Assembly (NCBI RefSeq): GCF_001951015.1 | Contig: NZ_CP018914.1 | Coordinates: 620,001-684,000 of the forward strand | Length of the DNA stretch: 64,000 nt | DNA from: Rickettsia rickettsii | GTDB lineage: Bacteria > Pseudomonadota > Alphaproteobacteria > Rickettsiales > Rickettsiaceae | Direction: 5' to 3' | Program-made: the position numbers and the translations under genes | In this document: positions 28,056 through 38,764 of the stretch, piece after piece | How the letters are laid out: each line of letters begins with the position of its first letter | Position numbering within the stretch: position 1 is the stretch's first letter | Notes under the pieces: generated by a model | Seen by the model: the letters and a program-made list of their open reading frames with translations, nothing else | What the model was told of the DNA's origin: nothing | Databases searched by the model: none

Positions 28056-30302
28056 TCAATTAAAATACTTACGTTCTGTAATTACTTCAGCAATTTCAGC
28101 ATTATTATCTTCATTCCAAGCGCGTTTTTTACTAGAATCATGTCGCTGCTCAGGTTCTGAATTGTCCTTAGTATTATTAACACTAGTTTTTGGCTTTGTA
28201 TTATTTGAAAATTTATCTTTATCGGCATTTTTAATAGTTAATTTTGCTTTGCCTTTATTATCAAAGCCTATTAGCTTAACTTTTACTATATCGCCTTGTT
28301 TTAAAACACTGCTAACCGTTTCTATTCTTTCTCCTGATACTTCACTAATATGAACAAAGCCGTCTTTATTACCTACATAATTAATAAAAGCACCGGAATC
28401 TAAGACTTTCACTACCGTACCGTTAAATATTTCACCGATTTCAGGTTCAACGACAATAGCTTTAATTTTATCTAAGGCAACTTTTAGCTTATCTCTATCT
28501 GAAGCATAAACAGACACCGTACCGTCATCGCTTATATCTATTTTAGCACCGCTAGTTTCACAAATTTCCTTTATTACTTTACCTCCCGGTCCTATAATAT
28601 CTCTAATTTTATCCTTATCTATTTTTATAGTAGTAGTAGAAGGAGCATTTTTACTTAGTTCGTTATTTGGTTTACTGATAACTTTATTCATTTGCTCCAG
28701 TATATGTAAACGACCGAGTCGTGCTTGCTCTAAAGCTACTTTCATTATTTTAAAATCTACTCCGGATATTTTGATATCCATTTGTAATGCAGTAATCCCT
28801 TCGCCAGTTCCTGCAACCTTAAAGTCCATATCACCGAAATAATCTTCATCGCCGAGAATATCCGATAATACGGCAAAATTTTTACCTTCCTTAACAAGTC
28901 CCATAGCAATACCCGCAACCGGTGCTTTTATCGGTACGCCGGCATACATTAAAGCAAGAGAACTACCGCAAACAGTTGCCATTGAAGAAGAACCGTTAGA
29001 TTCCGTAGTTTCGGCAACTACTCTAATAGAATAAGGAAATTGTACTTTATTAGGTAATATTGGATTAATAGCACGCCATGCGAGTTTACCGTGTCCGACT
29101 TCACGACGACTAGGTGCTTTCATTGGCATTGCTTCATTTACAGAGTAGGGCGGAAAGATATAATTGAGCATAAAACGCTCTTTATACTCACCCTCTAAAC
29201 TGTCAACTATCTGCTCATCTAAACTAGTACCGAATGTAGTACTAACTAAGCTTTGCGTTTCACCTCTAGTAAATAAAGCTGAACCATGTGCGGAAGGTAG
29301 TAAACCTATTTCACAAGCAATTTGTCTTATATCCGTGGTACTTCTTCCATCGATACGTCTATTTTTTTCTAAAATCTCGTTACGTAATATACCTGATTCA
29401 ATAGCTTTTAAAGCTGATTCGATTTGATAATGACTATATTTTTTATTTTCTATGTCGCTTACAAAATGTGTAAAAACTTTTTCAGTTATTAAATCTAAAT
29501 TAGTGCTACGTTCTTGTTTAGATTTCATTGCAAAAGCTTGTTCAATTTCTTTTACAAATAACTTCTCAATTTCTTTCTTTAATGAAGCAGGATATAAAGC
29601 TTGCATTTCAAGTTTTGGTTTTTTAGCTTCTTCTGCTAGTTCTTTAATTATCTTTATTACCGGCTGAAAGCTTTCAAATCCAAATTTTACAGCTTCTAAC
29701 ATTTGTTCTTCAGAAAGTAAATGAGCTTCTGATTCAACCATCATTACTGAATCTGATGTTCCTGCAACTACTAAATCAAGCTGACTTGTTTTTAATAATG
29801 CAAGTGTCGGATTTAAAACAAATTCACCATTGATTAAACCTACTTTACTTGCCGCAACTATTTCTAGATAAGGAGCAGGGGATAGGCTAAGTGCAGCCGA
29901 TGCACCGATAATTGCAAGTATATCTACCGGAGTTTCAGGATCATATGAAAGAACACTGCAAGTGACATGCGTTTCATTCACAAAAGCCGGATGAAATAAT
30001 GGTCTAATCGGTCTATCTATTAAACGAGATACTAAAACTTCTCTATCTGATGGTTTTCCCTCATGTTTAAAAAATCCCCCTGGTATCTTACCGGCAGCAT
30101 ATGCCATTTCTCTATAATTAATTGTTAAAGGAAGAAAACCTATGCCCTCTTTTGCTTTGTTAGCTACTACTGCCGTACATAATAAAACGGAATTACCCAT
30201 TTTTACCGTAACTGCCCCGTCAGCTTGCCTTGCTATTTTACCTGTACTAAGCTCAAGAACTTGCCCGTTCCATGTAACACTCTTAGTTATTTCGTTAAAC
30301 AT
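28056..30302 (-). CDS. pnp: Polyribonucleotide nucleotidyltransferase (PNPase)
   Basis: A phosphorolytic 3'-5' exoribonuclease of RNA turnover. The 748 residues contain two RNase PH domains (FGGTAVTVKMG-like start, [20 protein letters not shown]; second with [10 protein letters not shown]-like [16 protein letters not shown] and the catalytic [20 protein letters not shown]), a KH domain ([15 protein letters not shown], about 560-610) and an S1 domain ([20 protein letters not shown], about 620-690). A lysine/asparagine-rich tail follows. The order truB-rpsO-pnp on the minus strand is the conserved bacterial arrangement, here with a repeat between rpsO and pnp. Confidence 0.97.
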   Translation of the reverse strand: MFNEITKSVTWNGQVLELSTGKIARQADGAVTVKMGNSVLLCTAVVANKAKEGIGFLPLTINYREMAYAAGKIPGGFFKHEGKPSDREVLVSRLIDRPIRPLFHPAFVNETHVTCSVLSYDPETPVDILAIIGASAALSLSPAPYLEIVAASKVGLINGEFVLNPTLALLKTSQLDLVVAGTSDSVMMVESEAHLLSEEQMLEAVKFGFESFQPVIKIIKELAEEAKKPKLEMQALYPASLKKEIEKLFVKEIEQAFAMKSKQERSTNLDLITEKVFTHFVSDIENKKYSHYQIESALKAIESGILRNEILEKNRRIDGRSTTDIRQIACEIGLLPSAHGSALFTRGETQSLVSTTFGTSLDEQIVDSLEGEYKERFMLNYIFPPYSVNEAMPMKAPSRREVGHGKLAWRAINPILPNKVQFPYSIRVVAETTESNGSSSMATVCGSSLALMYAGVPIKAPVAGIAMGLVKEGKNFAVLSDILGDEDYFGDMDFKVAGTGEGITALQMDIKISGVDFKIMKVALEQARLGRLHILEQMNKVISKPNNELSKNAPSTTTIKIDKDKIRDIIGPGGKVIKEICETSGAKIDISDDGTVSVYASDRDKLKVALDKIKAIVVEPEIGEIFNGTVVKVLDSGAFINYVGNKDGFVHISEVSGERIETVSSVLKQGDIVKVKLIGFDNKGKAKLTIKNADKDKFSNNTKPKTSVNNTKDNSEPEQRHDSSKKRAWNEDNNAEIAEVITERKYFN

Positions 30303-30346
30303 CTATTTATCTCATCTCATAATTTATATTTTATTGTATTCTACCA

Positions 30347-30440
30347 CGTCATTGCGAGGAAACTTACGAAGTAATTCGACGAAGCAATCTCAGGATATTT
30401 GACGAGATTGCCACGCATCCTACGGCTGCTCGCAATGACG
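30347..30440. repeat. Palindromic repeat, CGTCATTGC family, between rpsO and pnp
   Basis: CGTCATTGCGAGG and GCTCGCAATGACG flank AAGCAATCTCAGGATATT and GAGATTGCCACGC. The hairpin lies in the rpsO-pnp spacer, where many bacteria have an RNase III-processed hairpin. Confidence 0.85.
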
Positions 30441-30449
30441 ATTATCCAA

Positions 30450-30725
30450 CTACTTAATCTTTCTAATTCCTAGCTTACTTATTAAATCTAAATACTTGCT
30501 AACATTATTCTTTTTAATATAGTTAAGTAATCTGCGGCGGCGCCCGACTAAAATTAATAATCCGCGTCTTGAAGTATGATCTTTATGGTTAGATTTAAAA
30601 TGCTCGGTTAAATTATTGATTCTTTCAGTTAAGATAGCACATTGCACTGCACTTGAACCGGTATCATTTTCCGTTATAGCATATTCTTTAATTAATTGTT
30701 GTTTACGTTCTGTAGTAATCGACAT
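30450..30725 (-). CDS. rpsO: 30S ribosomal protein S15
   Basis: A 91-residue protein with the S15 pattern: [60 protein letters not shown] and a final [12 protein letters not shown]. It binds 16S rRNA helix h22 early in 30S assembly. The ATG follows AAGGAG at a normal distance. It sits between truB and pnp. Confidence 0.98.
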   Translation of the reverse strand: MSITTERKQQLIKEYAITENDTGSSAVQCAILTERINNLTEHFKSNHKDHTSRRGLLILVGRRRRLLNYIKKNNVSKYLDLISKLGIRKIK

Positions 30726-30760
30726 CGATCATTTCTCCTTAAATATATAGACTTCCAGTT

Positions 30761-31798
30761 TTAAAAGAAGTCTTGTGTTAAATTAAATACTCGTAAAGAA
30801 TTAAAGCAACTTTTGTTTAAGCTACCTATTGCAAGCAAAGTGCCTTTATAGCGAACCCACAAAAGATCAATAGACATCTTACCAAACTCTACTTCTAGAG
30901 GTAATTTGTACGTCAATCCGGTACTCGCATCCTCACGTACTAAAGTGTACGCTGTGGTGCTGCGTTCCGTGTTTCCTTTAAATTCCTCTCTATAAGCAAA
31001 TTTGGCAAGATGTCTAAAGTCTTTTTCATAATTAAATAAACATTTCTGTCCATATTTAATTTGCTGTGCTTGGCTGTCAGTTGCATCAAGAACCAGGATG
31101 TCGTCCAGTATTGCTTCTATCTTTATACTTTTTGCCTCTAGGGCATTTTTGGTAATTTCGTCAGGCGATTTAATTCGGATAGCATTTTCTTCTTTAAATA
31201 TTCCAACCTGAGTACGGCGTAATTCTATCACAAATCCTAAACTTTGCAAGGACAATGCCAAATCTTCTGCTAAAGTCCTTATATAAGTACCTTTTGAGCA
31301 TTCCGTATAGTATGTAGCGGTAGCATTTTTCTCATCAAAATTTAAACATTTTAGATCATAAATAGTTATATTTCGTGGCTTTAATTCTACTTTTTTTTCC
31401 TCTCTAGCCAATTTATAAGCTCTTACACCGTTAACTTTAAGAGCTGAAAAAGCCGGCGGTATTTGTGTTACGCTACCGATAAATTTAGAACATACGGCAT
31501 AAGCTTCTTCTTGAGAAGGGACACAATCTTTCGTTGCTATTACTTTACCAGCACAATCGCCGCTATTGGTTTGCATTCCGAATTTTACGGTAAAAATATA
31601 GGTTTTTCTAGCATCAATGAGCAGACGTATCAGTTTTGTAGCTTCACCTACGGCAAACGGTAATATTCCTTCCGCTTCTACGTCTAAAGTACCGGCATGT
31701 CCTATCTTGGTTTTACCGAGTATTTTTTTTACTATGCTAACAAGTTGAGCAGAACTTATACCTCTTGGTTTATAAATATTTAACCAATAATTACTCAT
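30761..31798 (-). CDS. truB: tRNA pseudouridine-55 synthase with repeat insert
   Basis: TruB makes pseudouridine 55 in the T loop of tRNAs. Motifs are [33 protein letters not shown] (catalytic Asp in GTLD), [30 protein letters not shown] and [12 protein letters not shown]-like [12 protein letters not shown]. The C-terminal domain is interrupted at about residues 262-309 by a 48-codon palindromic element, encoding [20 protein letters not shown] and [16 protein letters not shown]. The frame resumes with [11 protein letters not shown], so the catalytic domain is untouched. The 345 residues include the insert. Confidence 0.95.
   Translation of the reverse strand: MSNYWLNIYKPRGISSAQLVSIVKKILGKTKIGHAGTLDVEAEGILPFAVGEATKLIRLLIDARKTYIFTVKFGMQTNSGDCAGKVIATKDCVPSQEEAYAVCSKFIGSVTQIPPAFSALKVNGVRAYKLAREEKKVELKPRNITIYDLKCLNFDEKNATATYYTECSKGTYIRTLAEDLALSLQSLGFVIELRRTQVGIFKEENAIRIKSPDEITKNALEAKSIKIEAILDDILVLDATDSQAQQIKYGQKCLFNYEKDFRHLAKFAYREEFKGNTERSTTAYTLVREDASTGLTYKLPLEVEFGKMSIDLLWVRYKGTLLAIGSLNKSCFNSLRVFNLTQDFF
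30872..31015. repeat. Palindromic element in frame inside truB
   Basis: AGACATCTTACCAAAC and TTTGGCAAGATGTCT are the ends, with CTTCTAGAGGTAATTT and AAATTCCTCTCTATAAGC inside. The 144 bp equal 48 codons. On the truB strand it encodes a basic and acidic peptide containing TYKLPLE, the phrase also seen in the copy at 41161-41235. Confidence 0.92.
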
Positions 31799-31815
31799 TT
31801 TAATGTGATTTTAAC

Positions 31816-31847
31816 TTGACTTAAATTTAGACAATCTTTAATATATA
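31816..31847 (+). promoter_or_regulatory. Candidate tlc4 promoter
   Basis: TTGACT at 31816-31821 is followed after 16-20 bases by TTAATATATA (31838-31847), between the divergent truB and tlc4 starts. It would leave a leader of about 30 bases before the tlc4 ATG. Confidence 0.4.
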
Positions 31848-31882
31848 ACTCTAGCCAATAGCAAGATAGGTTAGACCAAATA

Positions 31883-33418
31883 ATGACGATTAACCCCAGT
31901 AATATAGAAAATTCTTCCTCTAAAATCAATAGCTATTTTTCTAAACTTACCGATTATATCTGGCCTATAAAACGCCATGAAGTTTCTAAATTTTTATTCA
32001 TCACTTTATTAATGTTCTGTATTTTATTTATCCAAAATCTAATCAGAGCTTTAAAAGATAGTATTGTTACTACTATGATCGGTGCCGAGATTATCTCGTT
32101 TTTGAAGTTTTGGGGAGTGATGCCGTCAGCTTTTTTAATAACTGCTATATATGTAAAGCTTGTTAATAAGATGAAAGCAGAAAATATATTTTATCTTATT
32201 ATATCAATATTTTTAACATTCTTTGCTCTTTTTGCTTACGTTATTTTTCCAAATCATGAAATGCTGCATTTCAGTCCTGCAACCGTTCAAAATTTAACGG
32301 CAAGTTTACCTAATTTAAAATGGTTTATATTGCTTTTATCAAAATGGAGTTTTTCGTTATTTTATATAATAGCCGAATTATGGCCAAACGTAGTTTTCGC
32401 ATTACTTTTTTGGCAGTTTGTTAATAATATTACTACAGTAGAAGAATCTAAAAGATTTTATCCGTTATTCGGTTTACTTAGTCAAACAGGTATTTATTTA
32501 GCAGGGCAGTTTTTAGAAAATCTAAGTAATATTAATGATTACGTAACTAATAAATTTGCATTGCAATCGTCTTTTCATACACTTTCTATACAAATTATAC
32601 TAACTATAGTATTAATTTTAGGAATAATAGCTATTAAAACTTTTTGGTTGCTTAATCATAAAGTACTAGACAAAGAGCATATGGCGTTACTCAGATTTAA
32701 AGCAAAGAAAAAATCTATGACTATTGCCGAAAGTTTTCAGATGCTTCTATCGTCAAGACATATTAGATTAATTGCAACTTTGCTTATCTGCTATGGCATT
32801 GCCATTAATTTAGTAGAAGGTCCTTGGAAAGCAGCAGCTACTAAAATTTATAAAACTCCAACCGAATATGCAGCTTTTATAGGAAGTTATTTGAGCTATA
32901 CCGGAGTATTTACTATTTTATTTGTCGTACTTGGTTCAAATATAGTTAGAAGACTTGGCTGGTTTACGGCGGCTGTTATCACCCCTTTAATAGTTTTTAT
33001 TACCGGTATATTATTTTTTGCCGTTAATAATTTTGAAAGATTTGCCGGCTTAATAATAGTAAATTTTATTCTAACCGATCCTGCTTTAATTGCTATAACA
33101 ATAGGTGCTATTCAAAATGTGCTTAGTAAATCAAGCAAATATACCTTATTTGATTCAACAAAAGAAATGGCCTATGTTCCTTTAGATCCGGAAATAAAAA
33201 TAAAAGGCAAAGCTGCTGCCGACGTGATAGGTACAAAACTCGGTAAATCTGGTAGTGCATTTTTACAATCATTGGTATTTATAATATTACCTTCCGCTAG
33301 TTATCAATCTATTTCCATCTGTTTAATGATTATATTTATAATTACTTGCTTAACCTGGCTTTGGGCAACTAAAGCACTCAATAAAGAATATAAAAATTCT
33401 ATTAAATTTTCTCAATAA
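31883..33418 (+). CDS. tlc4: Tlc-family nucleotide transporter (Tlc4-like)
   Basis: An ATP/ADP-translocase family membrane protein of 511 residues with about 11-12 transmembrane helices. Visible segments include FITLLMFCILFIQNLIRAL, FALFAYVIFPN, LFYIIAELWPNVVFALLFW, IILTIVLILGIIAIKTFW and AVITPLIVFITGILFFAV. Conserved phrases are IKRHEVSKF, LKDSIVTTMIGAE, EGPWKAAATKIY and ALIAITIGAIQNVLSKSSKY. Rickettsiae use these proteins to take nucleotides from the host cytosol. Placement between truB and sca4 matches Tlc4 of R. prowazekii, reported to carry non-adenine nucleotides rather than ATP; that assignment is from memory. Its start codon is preceded by a weak TAGG site. Confidence 0.93.
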   Translation: MTINPSNIENSSSKINSYFSKLTDYIWPIKRHEVSKFLFITLLMFCILFIQNLIRALKDSIVTTMIGAEIISFLKFWGVMPSAFLITAIYVKLVNKMKAENIFYLIISIFLTFFALFAYVIFPNHEMLHFSPATVQNLTASLPNLKWFILLLSKWSFSLFYIIAELWPNVVFALLFWQFVNNITTVEESKRFYPLFGLLSQTGIYLAGQFLENLSNINDYVTNKFALQSSFHTLSIQIILTIVLILGIIAIKTFWLLNHKVLDKEHMALLRFKAKKKSMTIAESFQMLLSSRHIRLIATLLICYGIAINLVEGPWKAAATKIYKTPTEYAAFIGSYLSYTGVFTILFVVLGSNIVRRLGWFTAAVITPLIVFITGILFFAVNNFERFAGLIIVNFILTDPALIAITIGAIQNVLSKSSKYTLFDSTKEMAYVPLDPEIKIKGKAAADVIGTKLGKSGSAFLQSLVFIILPSASYQSISICLMIIFIITCLTWLWATKALNKEYKNSIKFSQ

Positions 33419-33499
33419 TATTAGTTTTGTCTTGATATTACTAAAATCTCTATATACTATCTTTGACAGTATAACTCAAACTGTGAAAAAAGGATATGT

Positions 33500-33621
33500 T
33501 ATGTCATTCCCGCAGAGGCGGGAATCCAGAAAAAAACGAAATAAATCGAGCTTTTAATTTAAAAATCTAGTGTGCTTAGACTTTTTAGTGACTGGATACC
33601 CGCCTACGCGGGAATGACATA
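33500..33621. repeat. Long palindrome, GTCATTCCCGC family, upstream of sca4
   Basis: TATGTCATTCCCGC, AGAGGCGGGAATCCAG on the left and CTGGATACCCGCCTACG, CGGGAATGACATAAG on the right form a 122-bp imperfect palindrome. TCGAGCTTTTAATTTAAAAATC is in the loop. The sca4 promoter candidate starts 32 bases after it. Confidence 0.85.
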
Positions 33622-33652
33622 AGAGGGTAAAGATCAATATAACAACATCGAC

Positions 33653-33681
33653 TTGACTACGCATCACTTACAGTTTATGCT
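33653..33681 (+). promoter_or_regulatory. Probable sca4 promoter
   Basis: TTGACT (33653-33658), a 17-base spacer and TATGCT (33676-33681) fit a sigma-70 promoter. Transcription would begin near 33688, about 23 bases before the sca4 ATG and just ahead of the GAGAGG ribosome-binding site. Confidence 0.6.
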
Positions 33682-33710
33682 AATTAATTTTTGGTTAAAT
33701 GAGAGGTTTT

Positions 33711-36700
33711 ATGAGTAAAGACGGTAACCTAGATACAAGTGAATTTGATCCTTTAGCAAATAAGGAATATACAGAAGAACAAAAGCAAACATTAGAACAA
33801 GAGCAAAAAGAATTTTTATCTCAAACTACAACCCCAGAACTAGAAGCTGACGATGGTTTTATCGTTACTTCTGAATCTTCTGCTCAATCTACCCCTTCAA
33901 TGAGTGCTTTATCGGGCAATATCTCTCCTGACAGTCAGACATCAGACCCAATAACCAAGGCTGTAAGAGAAACAATTATACAACCGCAAAAAGATAATTT
34001 AATAGAACAAATATTAAAAGACCTGGCAGCCCTTACAGACCGTGATTTAGCTGAACAAAAAAGAAAAGAAATAGAAGAAGAAAAAGAAAAAGATAAAACA
34101 TTAAGTACTTTTTTCGGTAATCCGGCTAATAGAGAATTTATTGATAAGGCTTTAGAAAAGCCTGAGCTTAAAAAGAAATTAGAATCAATAGAAATAGCCG
34201 GCTATAAAAATGTGCATAATACATTTAGCGCCGCTAGTGGATACCCTGGTGGATTTAAACCGGTACAGTGGGAAAATCACGTAAGTGCAAGCGATCTTAG
34301 AGCAACAGTAGTTAAAAATGATGCAGGTGATGAACTCTGTACCTTAAATGAAACAACTGTTAAAACTAAGCCTTTTACTTTAGCTAAACAAGACGGTACT
34401 CAGGTTCAGATCAGCTCATATAGGGAAATAGATTTTCCTATAAAACTTGATCAAGCCGATGGGTCAATGCATTTATCGATGGTAGCATTAAAAGCTGATG
34501 GCACAAAGCCCTCCAAAGATAAAGCCGTATATTTCACTGCCCACTACGAAGAAGGACCAAACGGTAAGCCTCAACTTAAAGAAATAAGCTCACCAAAACC
34601 TTTAAAATTTGCCGGAACCGGAGATGACGCAATAGCTTATATAGAGCATGGTGGAGAAATTTATACACTTGCGGTAACACGCGGTAAATATAAAGAAATG
34701 ATGAAGGAGGTGGAACTGAACCAAGGGCAGAGCGTTGATTTATCGCAAGCTGAAGATATTATAATAGGACAAGGACAAAGTAAGGAACAACCGCTAATAA
34801 CTCCACAGCAAACAACAAGTTCATCGGTTGAACCACCTCAGTATAAACAACAAGTACCACCAATTACTCCTACTAACCAACCACTGCAACCTGAGACTTC
34901 ACAAATGCCACAGTCGCAACACGTGAATCCAAATCTTCTTAATGCAGCTACGGCTTTATCAGGCAGCATGCAATATTTATTAAATTATGTAAATGCAGGT
35001 TTAACAAAAGAAATTGATAGCAACCAACAAATTGATTTAATTAAAGAAGCAGCCACGGTAATTCTTAATAATGAGAAAAGTGATATTGCTGAAAAGCAGG
35101 CTAATATCATTGCTTTCGCTGAAAATACGGTCAATAATAAAAACCTCAAACCGGATGCAAAAGTAGCTGGAGTCAATGCAGTATTAGAAACCATAAAAAA
35201 TGATCAGAATACCCCAGACCTAGAAAAATCAAAAATGCTTGAAGCTACAGTAGCTATCGTTTTAAATTCAGAGAATCTTGAGCCGAAGCAAAAACAGCAG
35301 GTGTTAGACAAGGCAGTAGATGTCGGTTTAAGTCTTAAAGATGATGCAAGTAGAGCTGCAGCAATTGACGGTATTAAGGATGTTGTAATAAAAAGTAACC
35401 TTTCTACTGTAATGCTTATAGCAGTAGGTGATAAGGTTAATGTCTCTGAATTAAGCAATGCGGAAAAACAAAAATTATTAGGTTCTGTATTAAAGAAAGG
35501 TGTAGAAGCCCAAGTTCTCAGTCCGGCACAACAACAATTGATGCAGCAGCATTTAGATAAGATTATGGCAGAACAAACTAAAAAAGATACAATAAAAAAA
35601 GTAAATGATATTTTGTTTGATCCTCTAAGTAATACTGAATTAAAAACAACAAACATACAAGCCATTATATCTAATGTTTTAGATGGTCCGGCTACAGCAG
35701 TAGTCAAAGGCGAAATAATTCAAGAAATTACTAACACAGTTGCAGGAAGCTCGCTTGAAGCTCAAGACAAAGCAACGATTGTTAAAGGGGTAGGCGAGAC
35801 TATAGCTACTCATAGTGATACCTCTTTATCCTTACCTAATAAAGCACTTATTATGGCATCAGCGGAAAAAGGTATTGCAGAAAGTCAGACCACTTTACCT
35901 GATAGAGAGCTAATGACTAAAGGGTTAGTAGACGGTATTTATGAAGGCAAAGGAGGTCCTGAAATAACTAAGGCAGTTTCTAGCGGGATCGATAATAGTA
36001 ATATTAATGACTCTGAGAAAGAGGCACTTAAAAAAGCTAAAGATGCAGCGAGTGAGACAGCTTTAGATAGAGACACTCAAAATTTAACTGAAGGGTTAAA
36101 AGGACAGAATATAGAAGAACACAAGCCTCACGATGATATATATAACAAAGCTCGAGAAGTAATTAACGCTGTTAATCCTGTTATAGAAGCATTAGAAAAA
36201 TCTAAAGAACCGGTAGTGTCGGCAGAAGCAAGAATTGTACAAGAAACTTCTAGTATATTAAATAATATCTCTAAGCTTGCAGTTGAGAAAGTCAATAATT
36301 TTCGTGCTATGCTTTCTCCAAATGGTAACCTTAAAACTCTTGAAGAAAAAAAAGAGGAATCAATAAAAAAAGTAGATGAGCTGGTAAAGGCATTTGGTAC
36401 TAAATCTTCTACTGCAGAACAGCAAAGTTTCATTAAAACTAATTTAATTGATGATAAAACTTTATCTAAAGAGGTACGTTTACAAACTATAGATAAGTTA
36501 TTACAAGAACAAAAACGAGCAGAAGCAATTGAAAACCCTAGTGTTAAAACGGAAGATGTAAGGGTAGTATCAGGAAAGTCTCAATTAAAACCTATAAGTA
36601 AAGATAATCCAGATATTGAAAAAGCTAAAATGGTAGTAGGAAGAGATAGAGTTAATATCAAAGGGAATATAAAAATTATGGGAGCATTAATGAATGCAAG

Positions 36701-36773
36701 AGATATCATTCAGTCGGAAAATTTAAATAAATCAACACCTATTAAAAGAGAGTCTTCCCCTCCACAACGCTGA
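33711..36773 (+). CDS. sca4: Surface cell antigen 4 (vinculin-binding effector)
   Basis: Sca4 (gene D, PS120) of Rickettsia begins MSKDGNLDTSEFDPLANKEY. It is a 1020-residue protein without signal peptide or beta-barrel despite its name. An N-terminal globular domain reaches about residue 360 (YKNVHNTFSAASGYPGGFKP, QVQISSYREIDFPIKLDQ). A Pro/Gln linker follows (about 360-410), then a long helical part to the end containing amphipathic helices. In R. parkeri Sca4 is secreted and binds the vinculin head, lowering tension at cell junctions during spread. I chose the ATG at 33711 because GAGAGG lies seven bases before it; an upstream in-frame ATG at 33699 lacks a site. Confidence 0.97.
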   Translation: MSKDGNLDTSEFDPLANKEYTEEQKQTLEQEQKEFLSQTTTPELEADDGFIVTSESSAQSTPSMSALSGNISPDSQTSDPITKAVRETIIQPQKDNLIEQILKDLAALTDRDLAEQKRKEIEEEKEKDKTLSTFFGNPANREFIDKALEKPELKKKLESIEIAGYKNVHNTFSAASGYPGGFKPVQWENHVSASDLRATVVKNDAGDELCTLNETTVKTKPFTLAKQDGTQVQISSYREIDFPIKLDQADGSMHLSMVALKADGTKPSKDKAVYFTAHYEEGPNGKPQLKEISSPKPLKFAGTGDDAIAYIEHGGEIYTLAVTRGKYKEMMKEVELNQGQSVDLSQAEDIIIGQGQSKEQPLITPQQTTSSSVEPPQYKQQVPPITPTNQPLQPETSQMPQSQHVNPNLLNAATALSGSMQYLLNYVNAGLTKEIDSNQQIDLIKEAATVILNNEKSDIAEKQANIIAFAENTVNNKNLKPDAKVAGVNAVLETIKNDQNTPDLEKSKMLEATVAIVLNSENLEPKQKQQVLDKAVDVGLSLKDDASRAAAIDGIKDVVIKSNLSTVMLIAVGDKVNVSELSNAEKQKLLGSVLKKGVEAQVLSPAQQQLMQQHLDKIMAEQTKKDTIKKVNDILFDPLSNTELKTTNIQAIISNVLDGPATAVVKGEIIQEITNTVAGSSLEAQDKATIVKGVGETIATHSDTSLSLPNKALIMASAEKGIAESQTTLPDRELMTKGLVDGIYEGKGGPEITKAVSSGIDNSNINDSEKEALKKAKDAASETALDRDTQNLTEGLKGQNIEEHKPHDDIYNKAREVINAVNPVIEALEKSKEPVVSAEARIVQETSSILNNISKLAVEKVNNFRAMLSPNGNLKTLEEKKEESIKKVDELVKAFGTKSSTAEQQSFIKTNLIDDKTLSKEVRLQTIDKLLQEQKRAEAIENPSVKTEDVRVVSGKSQLKPISKDNPDIEKAKMVVGRDRVNIKGNIKIMGALMNARDIIQSENLNKSTPIKRESSPPQR

Positions 36774-36810
36774 TCAAGATTTGTATTCTGTATATTATCA
36801 AGGCAAGCAA

Positions 36811-36840
36811 TGTTATTCCCGCTTCTGCGAGGATGACATA
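36811..36840. repeat. Short palindrome after sca4, GTCATTCCCGC family
   Basis: TGTTATTCCCGC, TTCT and GCGAGGATGACATA form a worn hairpin in the convergent space between sca4 and the HTH regulator gene, where it could end transcription from either side. Confidence 0.65.
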
Positions 36841-36891
36841 AATTATATCACAACGTAATCAGGATGGCAGCTTGCCGTTATGCATTAGTTT

Positions 36892-37269
36892 TTAGTTTTT
36901 CTTTCCAGCTAAACATTTTACTAAATTATTAACGGCTTGTTGTTCTTCTGTGCTATTAATTTTCATAAAATTTCTTGAAACTTCAATACACATACGTTGA
37001 TGTTGAGTATGTACGGGCTGCGGTTTATTAGCTTCTTCTAAACCTTCAAAGAAATAATCAATATTCCTATCTAAAGCTTCTGCAATTAGTACTAACCTTC
37101 CTACAGAAATTCTATTAATTGCTTTTTCATATTTTTGTAATTGTTGATGCGTAACATCAATTACTTCAGCCAGTTGTTGACGAGACAACCCCTTAGCGAG
37201 TCTTAAAGAATAAATTTTCTTGCCGATAAAACTATCGATTTTTTGTATAATATCGTTTTTTCTACCCAT
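36892..37269 (-). CDS. Xre-family HTH transcriptional regulator
   Basis: A 125-residue DNA-binding protein. The helix-turn-helix lies at about residues 17-71: LRLAKGLSRQQLAEVIDVTH, QQLQKYEKAINRISVGRLV, then LIAEALDRNIDYFFEGLE. This is the lambda-repressor-like fold common to SinR- and ClgR-like regulators. A short basic tail follows. It has a good AGGAG ribosome-binding site. A 517-base AT-rich region lies upstream, unusually long for this genome, and may hold its operator. Targets are unknown. Confidence 0.9.
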   Translation of the reverse strand: MGRKNDIIQKIDSFIGKKIYSLRLAKGLSRQQLAEVIDVTHQQLQKYEKAINRISVGRLVLIAEALDRNIDYFFEGLEEANKPQPVHTQHQRMCIEVSRNFMKINSTEEQQAVNNLVKCLAGKKN

Positions 37270-37786
37270 TATCCTCTCCTTGGTTACTAATTATATCTAT
37301 ATTTAAAAATTTTCTTTGAACAAAAATGATATTATCCTATATTATTATAAAACATGTGGTTATTAATAATTTAATACCGTTAAACTTATCCAAGTGTAAG
37401 TAGAAATGATACCATAAATTAATATTATAAGCAACTACAAAATAACATTTTTTAAGTTTTTTGTAATCATTTGGTAAATAATTATTAATAGAATAAAATT
37501 ATTTCTTATCAAATAAAAATATCATAAGAACTTTAAAATTATTTGTAAAATATGAATACCTTATGTTTTAAAAACTTATTTACTGAAGCATAAATTAACA
37601 ATTTATAAAAAATTTTTGGTGCATTATAGAAAAATATAAAATTAATGCAAGGAAAAAATTTCATTTCTATATTAATATTTCAAATCAAGGATAAAGTATA
37701 GTTTCATTTTAATTATAAATTAATTATTTACAGCGAACTTATTTAAGATTAAATATAAAATTAATAATAACAACTTAGCTTTTATA
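37270..37786. other. Long AT-rich intergenic region
   Basis: The space between the divergent HTH regulator and YihY-like genes is about 80 percent A+T. It has no open frame of note and none of the palindromic families seen elsewhere in the window. It must contain the promoters of both flanking genes. Candidate boxes are too many in such sequence for me to pick one. Confidence 0.5.
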
Positions 37787-38614
37787 ATGAGAAAAATTTG
37801 TAATTGTCTTTACGTAGCCTTATTTAGAACAATAGAAGATGATGGCGTTGAACATTCGGGATATATGTCATTCATGATACTTTTATCTATTTTCCCTTTC
37901 CTAGTATTCTTATTAGCTTTAACAAGCTTTTTAGGAGCTTCAGAACTTGGTCAAAATTTTATACAAATTTTTCTAGAGAGTCTTCCAGAACAAGCAATGG
38001 AATCAATAGAAAAAAGAATACGCGAATTACTAAGTGCTCCTCCTCAAAGTTTAATGAATCTTGCCATAGTAGGCAGTATTTGGACTGCTTCTTCTTTTGT
38101 AGAATGTTTAAGGACTATTTTAAATCGTGTATATCAAATAAAATCTCCACCCCCTTATATAAGAAGAAGATTACTTAGTATTATACAGTTTCTTATAATT
38201 AGTGCCTTGATTACCTTTACTATGTTTCTTTTAGTGGTGATTCCAATATTATTTACAAAAATTCCGATAATATTAGAGACCATTGAAAAATATAAGATCA
38301 TTTTAAATTTTATAAGATATTTTTTAATTTTAATTTTATTATTTTTAGGTGCCTCATCTTTGTATTATATATTACCTAATGTAAAACTAAATTTTATTGA
38401 TGTATTTCCAGGGGCTTTATTAACTGTGATATTATGGATAATAAGCGGCTATTTGCTTTCAACTTATATAGTCTACTATAATCAATTAAATCTAATGTAT
38501 GGTTCACTTGGTAGTATAATAGTTACATTAATATTCTTTTATATTATAAATATGATATTTATCTATGGTGCGGAATTTAATTATCTAATGAAAAATTATG
38601 AAAATATAGAGTGA
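37787..38614 (+). CDS. YihY/BrkB-family membrane protein
   Basis: A 275-residue inner-membrane protein of the YihY/virulence factor BrkB family (once miscalled RNase BN). The family pattern is clear: EDDGVEHSGYMSFMILLSIF, PFLVFLLALTSFLG, GSIWTASSFVECLRTILNRV, RRRLLSIIQFLIISALITF, GASSLYYILPNVKL, DVFPGALLTVILWIISGYL and YGSLGSIIVTLIFFYIINM then IFIYGAEFN. Six transmembrane helices are expected. Biochemical function is not settled for the family. It is monocistronic by its spacing. Confidence 0.92.
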   Translation: MRKICNCLYVALFRTIEDDGVEHSGYMSFMILLSIFPFLVFLLALTSFLGASELGQNFIQIFLESLPEQAMESIEKRIRELLSAPPQSLMNLAIVGSIWTASSFVECLRTILNRVYQIKSPPPYIRRRLLSIIQFLIISALITFTMFLLVVIPILFTKIPIILETIEKYKIILNFIRYFLILILLFLGASSLYYILPNVKLNFIDVFPGALLTVILWIISGYLLSTYIVYYNQLNLMYGSLGSIIVTLIFFYIINMIFIYGAEFNYLMKNYENIE

Positions 38615-38764
38615 AGTGCAGCTTAAAGCACTTCATCAGAAAAATAAAATACTGAATTGAAACAATTTTCGGCAGTTTTATATTTAATATTTTATATCAA
38701 TCTTTATTTTAGTTGTAAAAAACAATTATTGTTTAGTTTTTAGGTTTTGTGAACAAAATACAAA

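Noticed and set aside
35204-35707. 167-residue minus-strand frame inside sca4
   Set aside because: Shadow of the repetitive sca4 coding sequence; hydrophobic composition arises from antisense codons.
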